Of a DNA stretch of 64,000 nt, positions 11,556 to 22,683 are shown one piece after another. The notes beneath the pieces were generated by a model. The model saw only the letters and a program-made list of their open reading frames with translations. It was not told the origin of the DNA and made no database searches. Position 1 is the first letter of the stretch, and every line of letters starts with the position of its first letter. The translations under genes were made by a program, and so were the position numbers. Origin of the DNA: Pisaster brevispinus (Eukaryota; Echinodermata; Asteroidea; Forcipulatida; Asteriidae). The DNA lies in contig JAMKCF010000008.1 in NCBI GenBank assembly GCA_023634235.1, forward strand, positions 6,904,676 through 6,968,675, read 5' to 3'.

Positions 11556-11675
11556 ATGTCGATCAGCAAAGAATCCGTCGTCTCCTTCGGAAAGGATCTT
11601 TTGGCCGGTGGAATCTCTGCAGCCATCTCTAAGACGGCTGTAGCGCCCATCGAAAGAGTCAAGTTGCTATTGCAG
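11556..11675 (+). CDS. ADP/ATP translocase exon 1
   Basis: Forty codons from ATG through [10 protein letters not shown]. The donor is CAG|GTAATA at 11675/11676. It covers the N-terminus, the first transmembrane helix and the first carrier signature. Confidence 0.95.
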
Positions 11676-14496
11676 GTAATAATGTTCAAAATTTGTGGGT
11701 AATAGACAGCTTTTTAGCAGCCTGAAATTCGGTAACCTTGTCACTTTTTATACCCAGTGAGTAAAATCACATGGACGCTTCCCCCACCGCAGCATGCACG
11801 ACACGCACGCTGTTTTAGATCAAACGCCGGTAAATTGTTTTTTTCGTTCTTTTTATCAGTGTTAATAAGGCAATTCCTTAAAAGAGATATTGCTCAGTTT
11901 TCACAGATAAGTTGCTGGATTTTGTCATTATTGTCAACCAGTCTTCCGATAAATAAAAGCACATTTTTTGTAGTAGAATGTTGGTTATTTGCATACGAAA
12001 GAGGTTGCGTAATGTCTCGTTCGGTGTGGGTGATCGGTGACTCTTCCTTTTGTGAGAGCTGTCCGACTGAAGAGTGTAGCGTGGCTTCTCTATCGATCTG
12101 CATAGTTTCTGGTGGTGGTGCTAATTCATTAAATACATAATCAGTGAACAGGTATATTACACTGCCATCCAAAACTACAATCATGTTTAACTATTTAAAA
12201 AATTAACTGAAGTGACAATCCTGGCTGGCCTATCTTAAAAGTTAAACCCACACTTCCTGTGATTTTTTGGTTTGTAGTAATAATATATAATCTTACCTGC
12301 TTGTCGACTTTAATTTGTAAAGATTTAGAGAGTGTGCAGAGAGATGAACAAGCACTTTGAATTATTAATATTGGTGAGAAAAAAAATTTCTATTCAAAAT
12401 GTCACCACACATTCTGATGCTTTGTGGATCAAGGGCCAAAAAGCGGAGGGAGCCCAGCCAGGGGCTAAATATTTTGAATTGTTAGACCATGGTTAGACCT
12501 AGCCCCACTTGTGTGGCCAAGGGACAGGAAACCTGAATCCTTGGCCACACGTCGTCACCCATATTTTCGTCAGCCCACCGATTAAAAAATAGAGGCGCAT
12601 TCCCTACGGGCGGGTCGGCGGTTTAAACCACCTCAATGTGTTCACCTACCTCTTAGCTTGACCTGGGTGTTTTGGGTGATTACATAAATAACAATTTCAA
12701 AAGATATTTCAATTCAAAATTTTCAACTTTATCCGAATTAAATTTTCGCGACATGTACTGAGCGCGGCCATTTTGGATTGATTCTAATCGTGCCAATCAA
12801 TTCATGACGTCACCGGCCGGCCGGGTTGTGGGCGGAGCGGATACATAAAGCAACCATTGCAATGTGCCCATCTTCGCTCCGCCCACAACCCGGCCGGCCG
12901 GTGACGTCATGAATTGATTGGCACGATTAGAATCAATCCAAAATGGCCGTGCTCAGTACATGTCGCGAAAATCTATTAATTCGGATAAAGTTTAAAATTT
13001 TGAATTTAAATATCTTTGGAAATTGTTATTTATGTAATCACCCAAAACACCCAGGTCAAGCTAAGAGGTAGGTGAACACATTGAGGTGGTTTAAACCGCC
13101 GACCCGCCCGTAGGGAATGCGCCTCTATTTTTTAATCGGTGGGCTGACGAAAATATGGGTGACGACGTGTGGCCAAGGATTCAGGTTTCCTGTCCCTTGG
13201 CCACACAAGTGGGGCTAGGTTAGACCCAGTTAAATGGGGCGCTGTACTCCTACTTTTTTAAAAGGGACAGTGAATGATCATGGCAGTAAACTCATGACTG
13301 GACAAGTCCGACAATCTTAGGTTTTTTATTAAAATGTGGACTTTCAGTCTGATAAATATCTTTCAATGCTTTTTTTGAGAAGAGAAGAATATGTTTTCTT
13401 ATTTCAATTCAAGATGTCTTATAAAAAAATCTGGTCCGGTCAACATTTTGAGCCTCACTTTCAAGCCCTGTAGTCTTGTGGATGTTCCACCCAAATTCAA
13501 GCCCTGCTGGAGGATAACAATGAACCATAGGTTAAAATTGAGTTGTTAACATTTTAAAAGTCGTCCCAAATCTGACTTACAAGCTTAAAGACTGTTATGG
13601 ATTAGTCATTGGCATGTCAGACTATGTGCGACAAAGTTTTATTGTATATTTTTCCCCCAAAAAATATTTGAAATGTTATTAAATTTCTTTTCTTTCTGAA
13701 ATCCTTTTTGCAGGTCCAACATGCATCAACACAAATTGCCAAGGCTGATCAATACACTGGCATTGCCAACTGCTTCTCAAGGGTAACCAAAGAGCAGGGC
13801 TTCTTTTCTTTATGGCGTGGAAACTTGGCCAATGTCATCCGTTACTTCCCAACCCAGGCACTTAACTTTGCCTTCAAGGACAAGTACAAGCAGATCTTTT
13901 TGAGCGGAGTTGACAAGAACAAGCAATTCTTCAGATACTTCGCTGGTAACCTTGCATCTGGTGGTGCTGCTGGTGCAACCTCTCTCTGCTTTGTCTACCC
14001 ACTTGATTTTGCCCGTACCCGTCTCGCCGCCGATGTGGGTAAAGCTGGTGCAGATCGTCAGTTCTCTGGTCTTGGCAACTGCCTAAGCAGTATTTACAAG
14101 TCTGATGGCATGCTTGGGTTGTACCGTGGGTTCTCCGTCTCTGTACAGGGCATCATCATCTACAGAGCAGCTTACTTTGGCTTTTATGACACCGCCAAGG
14201 GTATGCTGCCTGCCAATCTGTCAAAGAATATCATCATCTCCTGGATGGTAGCCCAGACCGTGACCACATGCTCAGGTATCATCTCCTACCCCTTCGACAC
14301 CGTACGTCGACGCATGATGATGCAGTCTGGCCGAAAAGACATCATGTACAAGAACACCCTTGATTGCTGGAGGAAGATCGCAAAGAATGAAGGTACCAAC
14401 GCATTCTTCAAGGGAGCCCTCTCCAACGTCCTGCGTGGTACAGGCGGTGCACTGGTTCTGGTGCTCTATGATGAAGTCAAGGCTATCATTTCATAA
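11556..14496 (+). CDS. Mitochondrial ADP/ATP translocase (SLC25A4/5/6 family)
   Basis: It exchanges cytosolic ADP for matrix ATP across the inner mitochondrial membrane. Exons 11556-11675 and 13714-14496 join in phase 0 to give 300 residues, the usual length of this carrier. The start is ATG in GCCATCATGTC. All three carrier repeats carry the PX[DE]XX[KR] signature: PIERVK (residues 31-36), PLDFAR and PFDTVR. The ADP/ATP-specific RRRMMM motif follows the third. [20 protein letters not shown] and [20 protein letters not shown] are diagnostic of the family. No key residue is missing, so it should be functional. The single intron (11676-13713) contains a fold-back transposon. Vertebrates have several paralogues, so no paralogue symbol is given. 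Confidence 0.97.
12500..13217. mobile_element. Fold-back (long-TIR) transposon in ADP/ATP carrier intron
   Basis: Two arms of about 340 bp (12500-12839 and 12875-13217) are inverted and nearly identical around a 35-bp loop. The ends read TAGCCCCACTTGTGTGGCC. GGTTAGACC flanks both sides (12491-12499 and 13218-13226), a 9-bp target duplication. Long arms with a 9-bp duplication fit Mutator-like or fold-back elements; that class is inference. There is no open frame, so it is non-autonomous. Few mismatches between arms imply recent insertion or arm homogenisation. Confidence 0.9.
13265..13506. mobile_element. MITE family A, truncated copy
   Basis: It shares CAGTAAACTCATGACTGGAC and the ending CCCAAATTCAAGCCCTG with the other family A copies. 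The left terminus is missing. It lies in the carrier intron just past the fold-back element. Confidence 0.6.
13714..14496 (+). CDS. ADP/ATP translocase exon 2
   Basis: The acceptor is CCTTTTTGCAG at 13703-13713. It encodes 260 residues from [10 protein letters not shown] to the TAA stop, covering helices 2-6 and both remaining carrier signatures plus RRRMMM. Vertebrate genes split this part with more introns; here it is one exon. Confidence 0.95.
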   Translation, partial: VQHASTQIAKADQYTGIANCFSRVTKEQGFFSLWRGNLANVIRYFPTQALNFAFKDKYKQIFLSGVDKNKQFFRYFAGNLASGGAAGATSLCFVYPLDFARTRLAADVGKAGADRQFSGLGNCLSSIYKSDGMLGLYRGFSVSVQGIIIYRAAYFGFYDTAKGMLPANLSKNIIISWMVAQTVTTCSGIISYPFDTVRRRMMMQSGRKDIMYKNTLDCWRKIAKNEGTNAFFKGALSNVLRGTGGALVLVLYDEVKAIIS

Positions 14497-15660
14497 TGAG
14501 TGGCTTCATTTCGCGTTTAGATATGCCCAAATTATTTTGGAAGGGGAGGGGGGGAGGACTGGTCCAACTGCTTTGACGTCAAGATGTATTCATAAATTAA
14601 CCATAACTTGTGTGGTGTTATGCATACGTATTGGCTTCTTTTTGTCTGAATTCTTTTCCATTCTTAGCAATCTTAATGCTTATAGACAAGGGGAAAAAAA
14701 ACATACCAGATTTTGTGAAATAACTGTATCAAATGGAATTGAATCCGGTTGTAACTTGTATGTGGAGATCTAGTGTGTGGAATGTTTGATACTTGTACAG
14801 TTGTAAATCTACACAACGCTAACTCTAGAATGTCTTTTGATCCGTGAAGATACACACGATTTCAAATGTGATCCAACTGACACACGATTTCAAATGTGAT
14901 CCAACTGTTGAAAATGATATTGGAAAGATGCACACATCCTACCTGTTACCACTCTTTAAAAGACTTCTTATTTTGCTGTGTATTATGCTCCCTTTATTTG
15001 GCATCAATCTATCCAGATTACTGATATTGTATTTTGTCCAAATTCTGATGGACACTATTGCGAGACTTAGTAAACATAGTATCTCAAAAGCTTATAATAT
15101 GACATACACTGAAAGTTACTTATTACTTTTAAAAAAATCTTCATATCAGTACAAGAGTTATTTAAACCTAAATGAATTGTGACACAAAGTGACCTCAATC
15201 TGCACCGTTTATATCTTGTATCACTTTTGTTTTACATGAAACTAATCATACTAATAATAATTTGTTTTGTCAAAGTCAAATGCCGACATCTTGTTAGCAT
15301 TTTTGCCTTGTTATACTGTGTAAACGACCATGACAATAATGATGGAAAATTATGTATTGTTTTTGCATTTTAGATAATGTGTGAAGATTTTTTTGTTGTG
15401 GGTAAGAACTGTTGCATAAGGGAACTGTTTTTAAACAATTTGAGCTTCAGTTTCTGTATTGTTATTTAAGTGTATAACTTAAATGTGAATCCTAGGTGTT
15501 TATTAATTGCAGTGCAAGAAGGTATTTATAAAGATAGTATATCCCACTGTCCAATGTAACAGCAACCATGTACACTTAGACAACATTGGGTCATGTAATG
15601 AGTGATTACCCCTTTGGTAGCAGTATGCAATGATTCAATAAAACAGATTTCAAGTCAATT
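14497..15660 (+). other. ADP/ATP carrier 3' UTR
   Basis: About 1.15 kb from the stop to the AATAAA region. It includes a 27-bp direct duplication (ACACGATTTCAAATGTGATC) at 14852-14906. No other gene was seen. Confidence 0.65.
15637..15642 (+). terminator. Poly(A) signal AATAAA of ADP/ATP carrier
   Basis: A canonical AATAAA lies 1.14 kb after the stop codon, with no earlier exact hexamer noticed by eye. Cleavage is expected 15-30 bp further on. Confidence 0.6.
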
Positions 15661-16984
15661 AAGAACATTCTAGTGACTCTTTAATAATGTGTACTTAGAG
15701 TTGTAAATTGAAATAATTTCTTAATTTGCTGTGTATTAAGCATCAATCTCATCAACTGGACAACAATCCGAAGTGAAGATTTGAGATAGGGTTCAGGCTC
15801 TGTGATAGGGATTGGATTGTGGTTAGGTCTTGGTAGGGTGACTGGATGACAGGTGACCCAAGAATATGTCATCCATGCATAAAGAACACCACACAAATCA
15901 TGGGCCAAGTTCGTACAACAACCATTTGTCGTCAAAAGACTGATATTAGCTGGTACCCAGTACGTGTTTTGGAGCACGAGTGCAAGGCAAATGTTTGCCG
16001 CAAATCTCCAAATGCTCACCCTGCGATCTTGGCTGTGAAATTTTGAGATAAGTGGCGTCCGAGTTGGCAGCTATGGCTAGGGCTGCGGCTGTTGCTAAGG
16101 GAAACTTGCTTCAACGCATGTTTGCACGGTGACCAAGCTGCAGCCACATCTGTAGTTGTTAATTTGGAAAGAGCCATGTATTTCCAAACGGGCATGGGAT
16201 GCTGTTGATTCAATTTACTGGGTCGACCAAGCAGCTAATTTTACGAAACTGTATGGAACTGTTTTCCACTTGTGTTACATTTAATGCGTGTAAAGTTTGC
16301 CCACTTATGAAATAAAAAGTTGCGGAAGTGGACTTCAAGCACTCATTATCGTGGCTTGTGTCAGACCTAAGTACCCTGCTCGTAGGTTAACTCGGGTGTA
16401 GCCCGGCTGCATCACGTGACATTGAAAAACTGTCTTTATGGCTACCATTTTTATAGCTATCAAGTAAATAAGCCACAAGGGAAACTGGCAGACTTTTTGA
16501 GACAACTATTATAGAAGGAAAAAAAGGCAAATCAAATTAGTTAAAAAGCAGCCAATTGTATGCTTAATAAAAGTTCTATGGCAATACCGGGGAAAAAACA
16601 TGATGAAAGGGTTTGTAATAGATGTGTAATATATACAAGAGTTTTAAAGGTAGAGTTGGGGTCAAAATAATGTAACTTATTTTTAATTTGTTTCCAAGCT
16701 TTCTTATAGACAATAAGCATGATTTTCGGCTAAATTTTCAGACACAATTTTGAAACGTAATTGAGTATTTGAGGCTCCTTGCATTTGAACTGAAGTCATA
16801 ATATTTAGAAGAGTGTTTGAATTTAACAAATGGTGAATAAATTGTCCACATTCCTCTGAAACATCTGGGTCTTTTACTTTGAATTACCCTTCATATAATT
16901 TTCTTATGGCCGAAATTTTAAAACCTGAACAAGCGGGATTACTTACACGCAATTAGAAATTGTAACTCCTAAAAGAAAACCCTG
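15660..16984. other. Intergenic, no gene seen
   Basis: Unique-looking AT-rich DNA. Bases 16050-16200 hold a GGCAGCTATGGCTAGGGCTG motif also seen in a palindromic repeat at 59735-59850, so a diverged MITE is likely there. Confidence 0.5.
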
Positions 16985-19979
16985 TGACGAGGGATATTGT
17001 AGGCAACATGTGACCATAAAGCATGTATGTACACATTTTGTGCGTAGGCAAGATCCTCATACGTACGGTACAAAGAGCTTGGTGTTGAGAATGTAAATTT
17101 TTCCGCATGGTTGTACCCACTAAATGAGAGTTATTTTAGGCGATGAGTAACCATACAACGTGCACACATTTGTGCATAGAAAAGGTCGACATATGTACGG
17201 TACCAAACGTATATAATGAGAAAATAACTTTTCCATTAAGATGTACACAATTTTGTCTCCCTAGTCGCGGTGTATGTGTAGTGTCGTGTACCCGCATATT
17301 GAGGGTTATTTTAGGCGCTGTTTGACCATACAACATGCACACAAATTACCCGTAGAAAAGGTCGTCACTTGTTCGGTACAACGTGTGTATATTGGAATAC
17401 AACTTTTCTATTGTGATGTGCACAAATTTGTCTCCCAAACGGTAGTGCGGGGCAGCACAGTGTCCCCGTATAATGAGGTTTTCTTTAGGCGCTGTTTGAC
17501 CATACAACGTGCACACAAATTACCCGTAGAAAAAGGTCCCCACTTGTTCGGTACAACGTGTGTATGTTGGAATAATAACTTTTCTATTGTGATGTGCACA
17601 AATTTGTCTCCCTAAACTGTGGTGCGGCGAAGAACAGTGTCCCCGTAAAATGAGGGTTATTTTAGGCGCTGTTTGACCATACAACGTGCACACAATTTAC
17701 CCATAGAAAAAGGTCCCCACTTGTTCGGTACAACGTGTGTATGTTGGAATAATAACTTTTCCATTGTGATGTGCACAAAATTGTCTCCCTAAACTGTGGT
17801 GCGTCGATGAACAGTGTCCCCGTATAATGAGGGTTATTTTAGGCGCTGTTTGACCATACAACGTGCACACAATTTACCCGTAGAAAATGTCCTCACTTGT
17901 TCGGTACAACGTGCGTTTATTGGAATAATAACTTTTCCGTTGTGATGTGCACAAATTTGTCTCCCTTAACGGTGGTGCGGTGTTGAACAGTGTCCTTGTA
18001 TAATGAGGGTTATTTTAGGCGCTGTTTGACCATACAACGTGCACACAATTTACCCGTAGAAAATGTCCTCACTTGTTCGGCACTTGTTCGGTACAACGTG
18101 CGTTTATTGGAATAATAACTTTTCCGTTGTGATGTGCACAAATTTGTCTCCCTTAACGGTGGTGCGGTGTTGAACAGTGTCCTTGTACAATGAGGGTTAT
18201 TTTAGTATAATGAGGGTTATTTTAGGGCTAGGCGCTGTTTGACCATACAACGTGCACACAATTTACCCGTAGAAAAAGGTCCCCACTTGTTCGGTACAAC
18301 GTGTGTTTGTTGGAATTAATAACTTTTCTATTGTGATGTGCACAAATTTGTCTCCCTAAACTGTGGTGCGGGGCAGCACAGTGTCCCCGTATAATGAGGG
18401 TTATTTTAGGCGCTGTTTGACCATACAACGTGCACACAAATTACCCGTAGAAAAAGGTCCCCACTTGTTCGGTACAACGTGTGTATGTTGGAATAATAAC
18501 TTTTCTATTGTGATGTGCACAAATTTGTCTCCCTAAACTGTGGTGCGGCGAAGAACAGTGTCCCCGTAAAATGAGGGTTATTTTAGGCGCTGTTTGACCA
18601 TACAACGTGCACACAATTTACCCATAGAAAAAGGTCCCCACTTGTTCGGTACAACGTGTGTATGTTGGAATAATAACTTTTCCATTGTGATGTGCACAAA
18701 ATTGTCTCCCTAAACTGTGGTGCGTCGATGAACAGTGTCCCCGTATAATGAGGGTTATTTTAGGCGCTGTTTGACCATACAACGTGCACACAATTTACCC
18801 GTAGAAAATGTCCTCACTTGTTCGGTACAACGTGCGTTTATTGGAATAATAACTTTTCCGTTGTGATGTGCACAAATTTGTCTCCCTTAACGGTGGTGCG
18901 GTGTTGAACAGTGTCCTTGTATAATGAGGGTTATTTTAGGCGCTGTTTGACCATACAACGTGCACACAATTTACCCGTAGAAAATGTCCTCACTTGTTCG
19001 GCACTTGTTCGGTACAACGTGCGTTTATTGGAATAATAACTTTTCCGTTGTGATGTGCACAAATTTGTCTCCCTTAACGGTGGTGCGGTGTTGAACAGTG
19101 TCCTTGTACAATGAGGGTTATTTTAGTATAATGAGGGTTATTTTAGGGCTAGGCGCTGTTTGACCATACAACGTGCACACAATTTACCCGTAGAAAAAGG
19201 TCCCCACTTGTTCGGTACAACGTGTGTTTGTTGGAATTAATAACTTTTCTATTGTGATGTGCACAAATTTGTCTCCCTAAACTGTGGTGCGTCGATGAAC
19301 AGTGTCCCCGTATAATGAGGGTTATTTTAGGGCTAGGCGCTGTTTGACCATACAACGTGCACACAATTTACCCGTAGAAAAAGGTCCCCACTTGTTCGGT
19401 ACAACGTGTGTATGTTGGAATAATAACTTTTCTATTGTGATGTGCACAAATTTGTCTCCCTAAACTGTGGTGCGGCGAAGAACAGTGTCCCCGTAAAATG
19501 AGGGTTATTTTAGGCGCTGTTTGACCATACAACGTGCACACAATTTACCCGTAGAAAATGTCCTCACTTGTTCGGTACAACGTGCGTTTATTGGAATAAT
19601 AACTTTTCGTTGTGATGTGCACAAATTTGTCTCCCTAAACGGTGGTGCGGCGGTGAATAGTGTCCCCGTATAATGTGGGTTATTTTAGGCGCTGTTTGAC
19701 CATACAACGTGCACACAAATTTACCCGTTGAAAAGGTCTTCACTTGTATGGTACAAACTATCTCCCCGGGAAAAACAACTTTTCCGTTGTGATGTGCACA
19801 ATTTTGGTCGCCTTCACCGTCGCATGCGCCGCACAGTGAAACCTGCACAATGAGGGTTATTTTAGGCGCTATGTCACCATACAACGTGCACACATTTGCG
19901 CGTAGAAATGGTCCTCATTTGTACGGTACGAAGCTTGTTTCTTGTACAAAGTACTCATTTTCATAACGGTAACGGATCG
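16985..19979 (+). repeat. 176-bp satellite array 1 with higher-order structure
   Basis: Units of about 176 bp begin GGCGCTGTTTGACCATACAA and include TTGTTCGGTACAACGTGTG, GTGATGTGCACAAATTTGTC and GAGGGTTATTTTA. Edge units (16985-17440, 19780-19970) are diverged and core units nearly identical. A variant unit with an extra TTATTTTAGGGCTAG recurs at about 18228 and 19149, so a block of five units (~921 bp) is itself duplicated. Short frames on the minus strand are by-products. The same family is at 38215-40500 in the same orientation. Confidence 0.92.
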
Positions 19980-20958
19980 TATGGTGGCCCTGAAGGGACA
20001 TCGCATATCGCAAACGTGTGCGCATACGTATGCGATGTCGCGAAATAAATCGCGAACATGTGCGCACACGTATGCAATGTCGTGATACAATTCGCGAATA
20101 TGTGCGCACACGTATGCAATGTCGTGAAACAATTCGCGAATATGTGCGCACACGTGTGCAATGTCGTGAAACAATTCGCGAATATGTGCGCACACGTTTG
20201 CGAATTCATTTGCAATGTCGTGAATTTTATTGCATACCTTGTCGCATACCATTCAATAAAATTCCTAATGAACTGGGGAGTTGTAGCAGCTAGTCTGGGA
20301 TCGAGACGTACAAATAGATATAAATAGGGTCTGACTAATTTACCTTCGAGCGCACTCTGTTCCTCACGCTTTTCTAATAAGTGAATAACTATTATACTAA
20401 CCATTGTACCGGTGCTCATTTTAGTGAGAATAGTCCGACGATTGTTTGCATGGACCTTTTGTTTTGTGATATGATGCTGTACCATCACCATGTGGCTGGC
20501 CGGCTAGGCATGGTCACACTAAAATGTACCTGCCTGGTACCCAAGCTCCTGCCTTGAAGTATCTCTGGTATACAAGATGGGACCGGGCCACTTGCGTACT
20601 CCCTAGGTTACAAACAAATTGCCCACAAAATGACATCACCCCAAAGGTATGCGACAAGGTATGCAATAAAATTCACGACATTGCAAATGAATTCGCAAAC
20701 GTGTGCGCACATATTCGCGAATTGTTTCACGACATTGCACACGTGTGCGCACATATTTGCGAATTATTTCACGACATTGCATACGTGTGCGCACATATTC
20801 GCGAATTGTTTCACGACATTGCATACGTGTGCGCACATATTCGCGAATTGTTTCACGACATTGCATACGTGTGCGCACATATTCGCGATAAATTTCGCGA
20901 CATCGCATACGTATGCGCACACGTTTGCGATATGCGATGTCCCTTCAGGGCCACCATA
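19980..20958. mobile_element. Fold-back element with 42-bp subterminal repeats
   Basis: The inverted arms are about 19980-20247 and 20643-20958, with outermost sequence TATGGTGGCCCTGAAGGGAC. GGATCG flanks both sides (19974-19979 and 20959-20964). Each arm holds about five 42-bp units containing the palindromes TTCGCGAA and TGTGCGCACA. The ~400-bp centre has no recognised gene. Because 42 is a multiple of three, long frames appear on both strands (14-residue repeats such as AHIRELFHDIAYVC); these are by-products. The left edge is inserted in diverged satellite. Confidence 0.85.
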
Positions 20959-20964
20959 GGATCG

Positions 20965-21896
20965 TTATTTTCCTGTCAGACTTAATTGAATAGTGGATAT
21001 TTTTTTAAATCTTCGAATGTGGTGAAAGCAAAACGGCTGCACGCAGTTGGTAAAAGGTCTATTAACGAACTAAACAAGAGGTGAGATTTTACTACGTTTT
21101 CTTCCCTCATCCTAAGCGACAAAAATGTCATTCTGATTTAAGAACATTAAATCATAGTTTAGGGGTGCAGCCTATCGAGAATTTCAAAGTTTTTTAAAAT
21201 CACCAACAAATCTAAAACAATTATGGGCTAGCACAGCCTCAATTCAGTTCCGACAATTTTACGTTGAACAAACGTTAAACCACCATGTGTTTTTATCGGC
21301 ATTCTATAGTTCATTTAATATACCAGTGTGTAATACATACCGCGAGATCTTGCAAAAACAAGCTTGACCCTTCGTAAATATGAAGCCTCACGTATGCTTG
21401 TTGATTTATAGTGACTTAAAAGTTAAAAATTTAATGTGTATGTTCGACCACCATGGAGATGCTTGTAGAATTAAAAACACAGTGATTTTGGAAGCAGTCG
21501 GGTGTGTTTTCATTGACACAAACGCATACAGAGCTTAAAGTGATTCAATCGCTGGAACAGTCGGTTGGGGTACATGAATCAGCCCCCCCCCCCTGAACTA
21601 GAGGGTGCTGTCAGTGTTACCAATACTATTGGCAATTGAACCTTAACAATTTTGACTAGGCCCCATTCATTTGTTTGACCCCAGGCAGCGAGTGGCACTG
21701 AGTCCGCTTCCCTAGAAAATGATGCCAGACGAATGAAGCGCTCGTGCGCCACACAGGAAAGGACAGCCACGCCCCGGAGATGTCGATTATTACATTAAAA
21801 ATCATAACCTTTTATAGTTGTGTTACAATCTTTAACTGCTTAATTAGCACATCATTAGTACAACTTGTTTCAGATCCAAACGAGTTGCGATACTCG
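20965..21896. other. Repeat-block spacer, no gene seen
   Basis: AT-rich. Bases 21350-21420 (AATATGAAGCCTCACGTATG) match 37745-37800 in the same orientation. A C-tract lies near 21585. Confidence 0.5.
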
Positions 21897-21960
21897 TAAC
21901 CCTCCTTCATCCTCCCGACCAACGGTCAGAGACCGGGAGGGCTGGAAGGATGGAGGGTTA
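21897..21960. mobile_element. Short hairpin at edge of long inverted repeat
   Basis: AACCCTCCTTCATCCTCCCG faces GGGAGG...GGATGGAGGGTT around a short loop. It lies exactly where homology to the right arm at 37725 ends, so it is either a small insertion or part of the terminus. Confidence 0.55.
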
Positions 21961-22683
21961 AGTCATTATGATTCTACAAAGTGCAATTTCGTAACCAAAA
22001 CGAAGTTTTATTTTAGTCAACATATTCTTTTTGTTCTCATAGTTCGATTTACGACATCATGACTATATGTGACAATCAAATATCTTTTTTAAAGCATAAT
22101 TATTATTACTAATGTTATAATTCCCTTAAGGTAACTTGCAAAACCCCTTTAATAATATACTTTAACTTTGGTTTGTTTATGAAGTGCGCCCTCCCTAGGT
22201 TATATTAAGACAGTTTTACATGTGGGAGTCTCGATTTCAATTTCGTTTCCCAAAATATTTCTACATACTGTCGCTTGTGATACTATTTTTATGACGCTGT
22301 ACGGATTTTTTGGCTGTTCGTCAAAGGCAGGAGAATCACTGGATATTATAAAGGTATGTTTTAGATTGATATATAGGCAGATTGTTGGGTTTTCTACTTA
22401 AGTAACCATGGAGGTAGAGTTGTAGAGGTTGGCGTTAGATACTCAATCAATAAATGTCATGATGTCAATGTTCTAATTGTAAACATACCGTAGATCCGTA
22501 TCTGTTTTGTCATGATGGGCTTGGTCTTTATGCCTGCCCCTACCCAACCCCCAACTGATGATGCCTGCAGCATGTTTCTTCCATCAATGCTCTAGACACA
22601 GTCAATGCTCCACCACAGTCAGTACTGATATTGTGTAGGCCATACTGATACTGACTCCATAAACAGATTCAGAAATCAAACTA
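21960..22683. repeat. Left arm of a 15.8-kb inverted repeat
   Basis: It matches the reverse complement of 37015-37725 with gaps. Landmarks include AAGTCATTATGATTC, TGATTGTCACATATA (inverted), GGCAGGAGAATCACTGGATA, GTAAACATACCGT and TACTGACTCCATAAAC. By eye, identity is perhaps three quarters to four fifths. The inner spacing is about 14.3 kb. Confidence 0.75.

Noticed and set aside
19961..20985. Open frames of 90-176 codons on both strands
   Set aside because: They are products of the 42-bp repeats and inverted arms of the fold-back element; the same peptides appear in mirrored positions.
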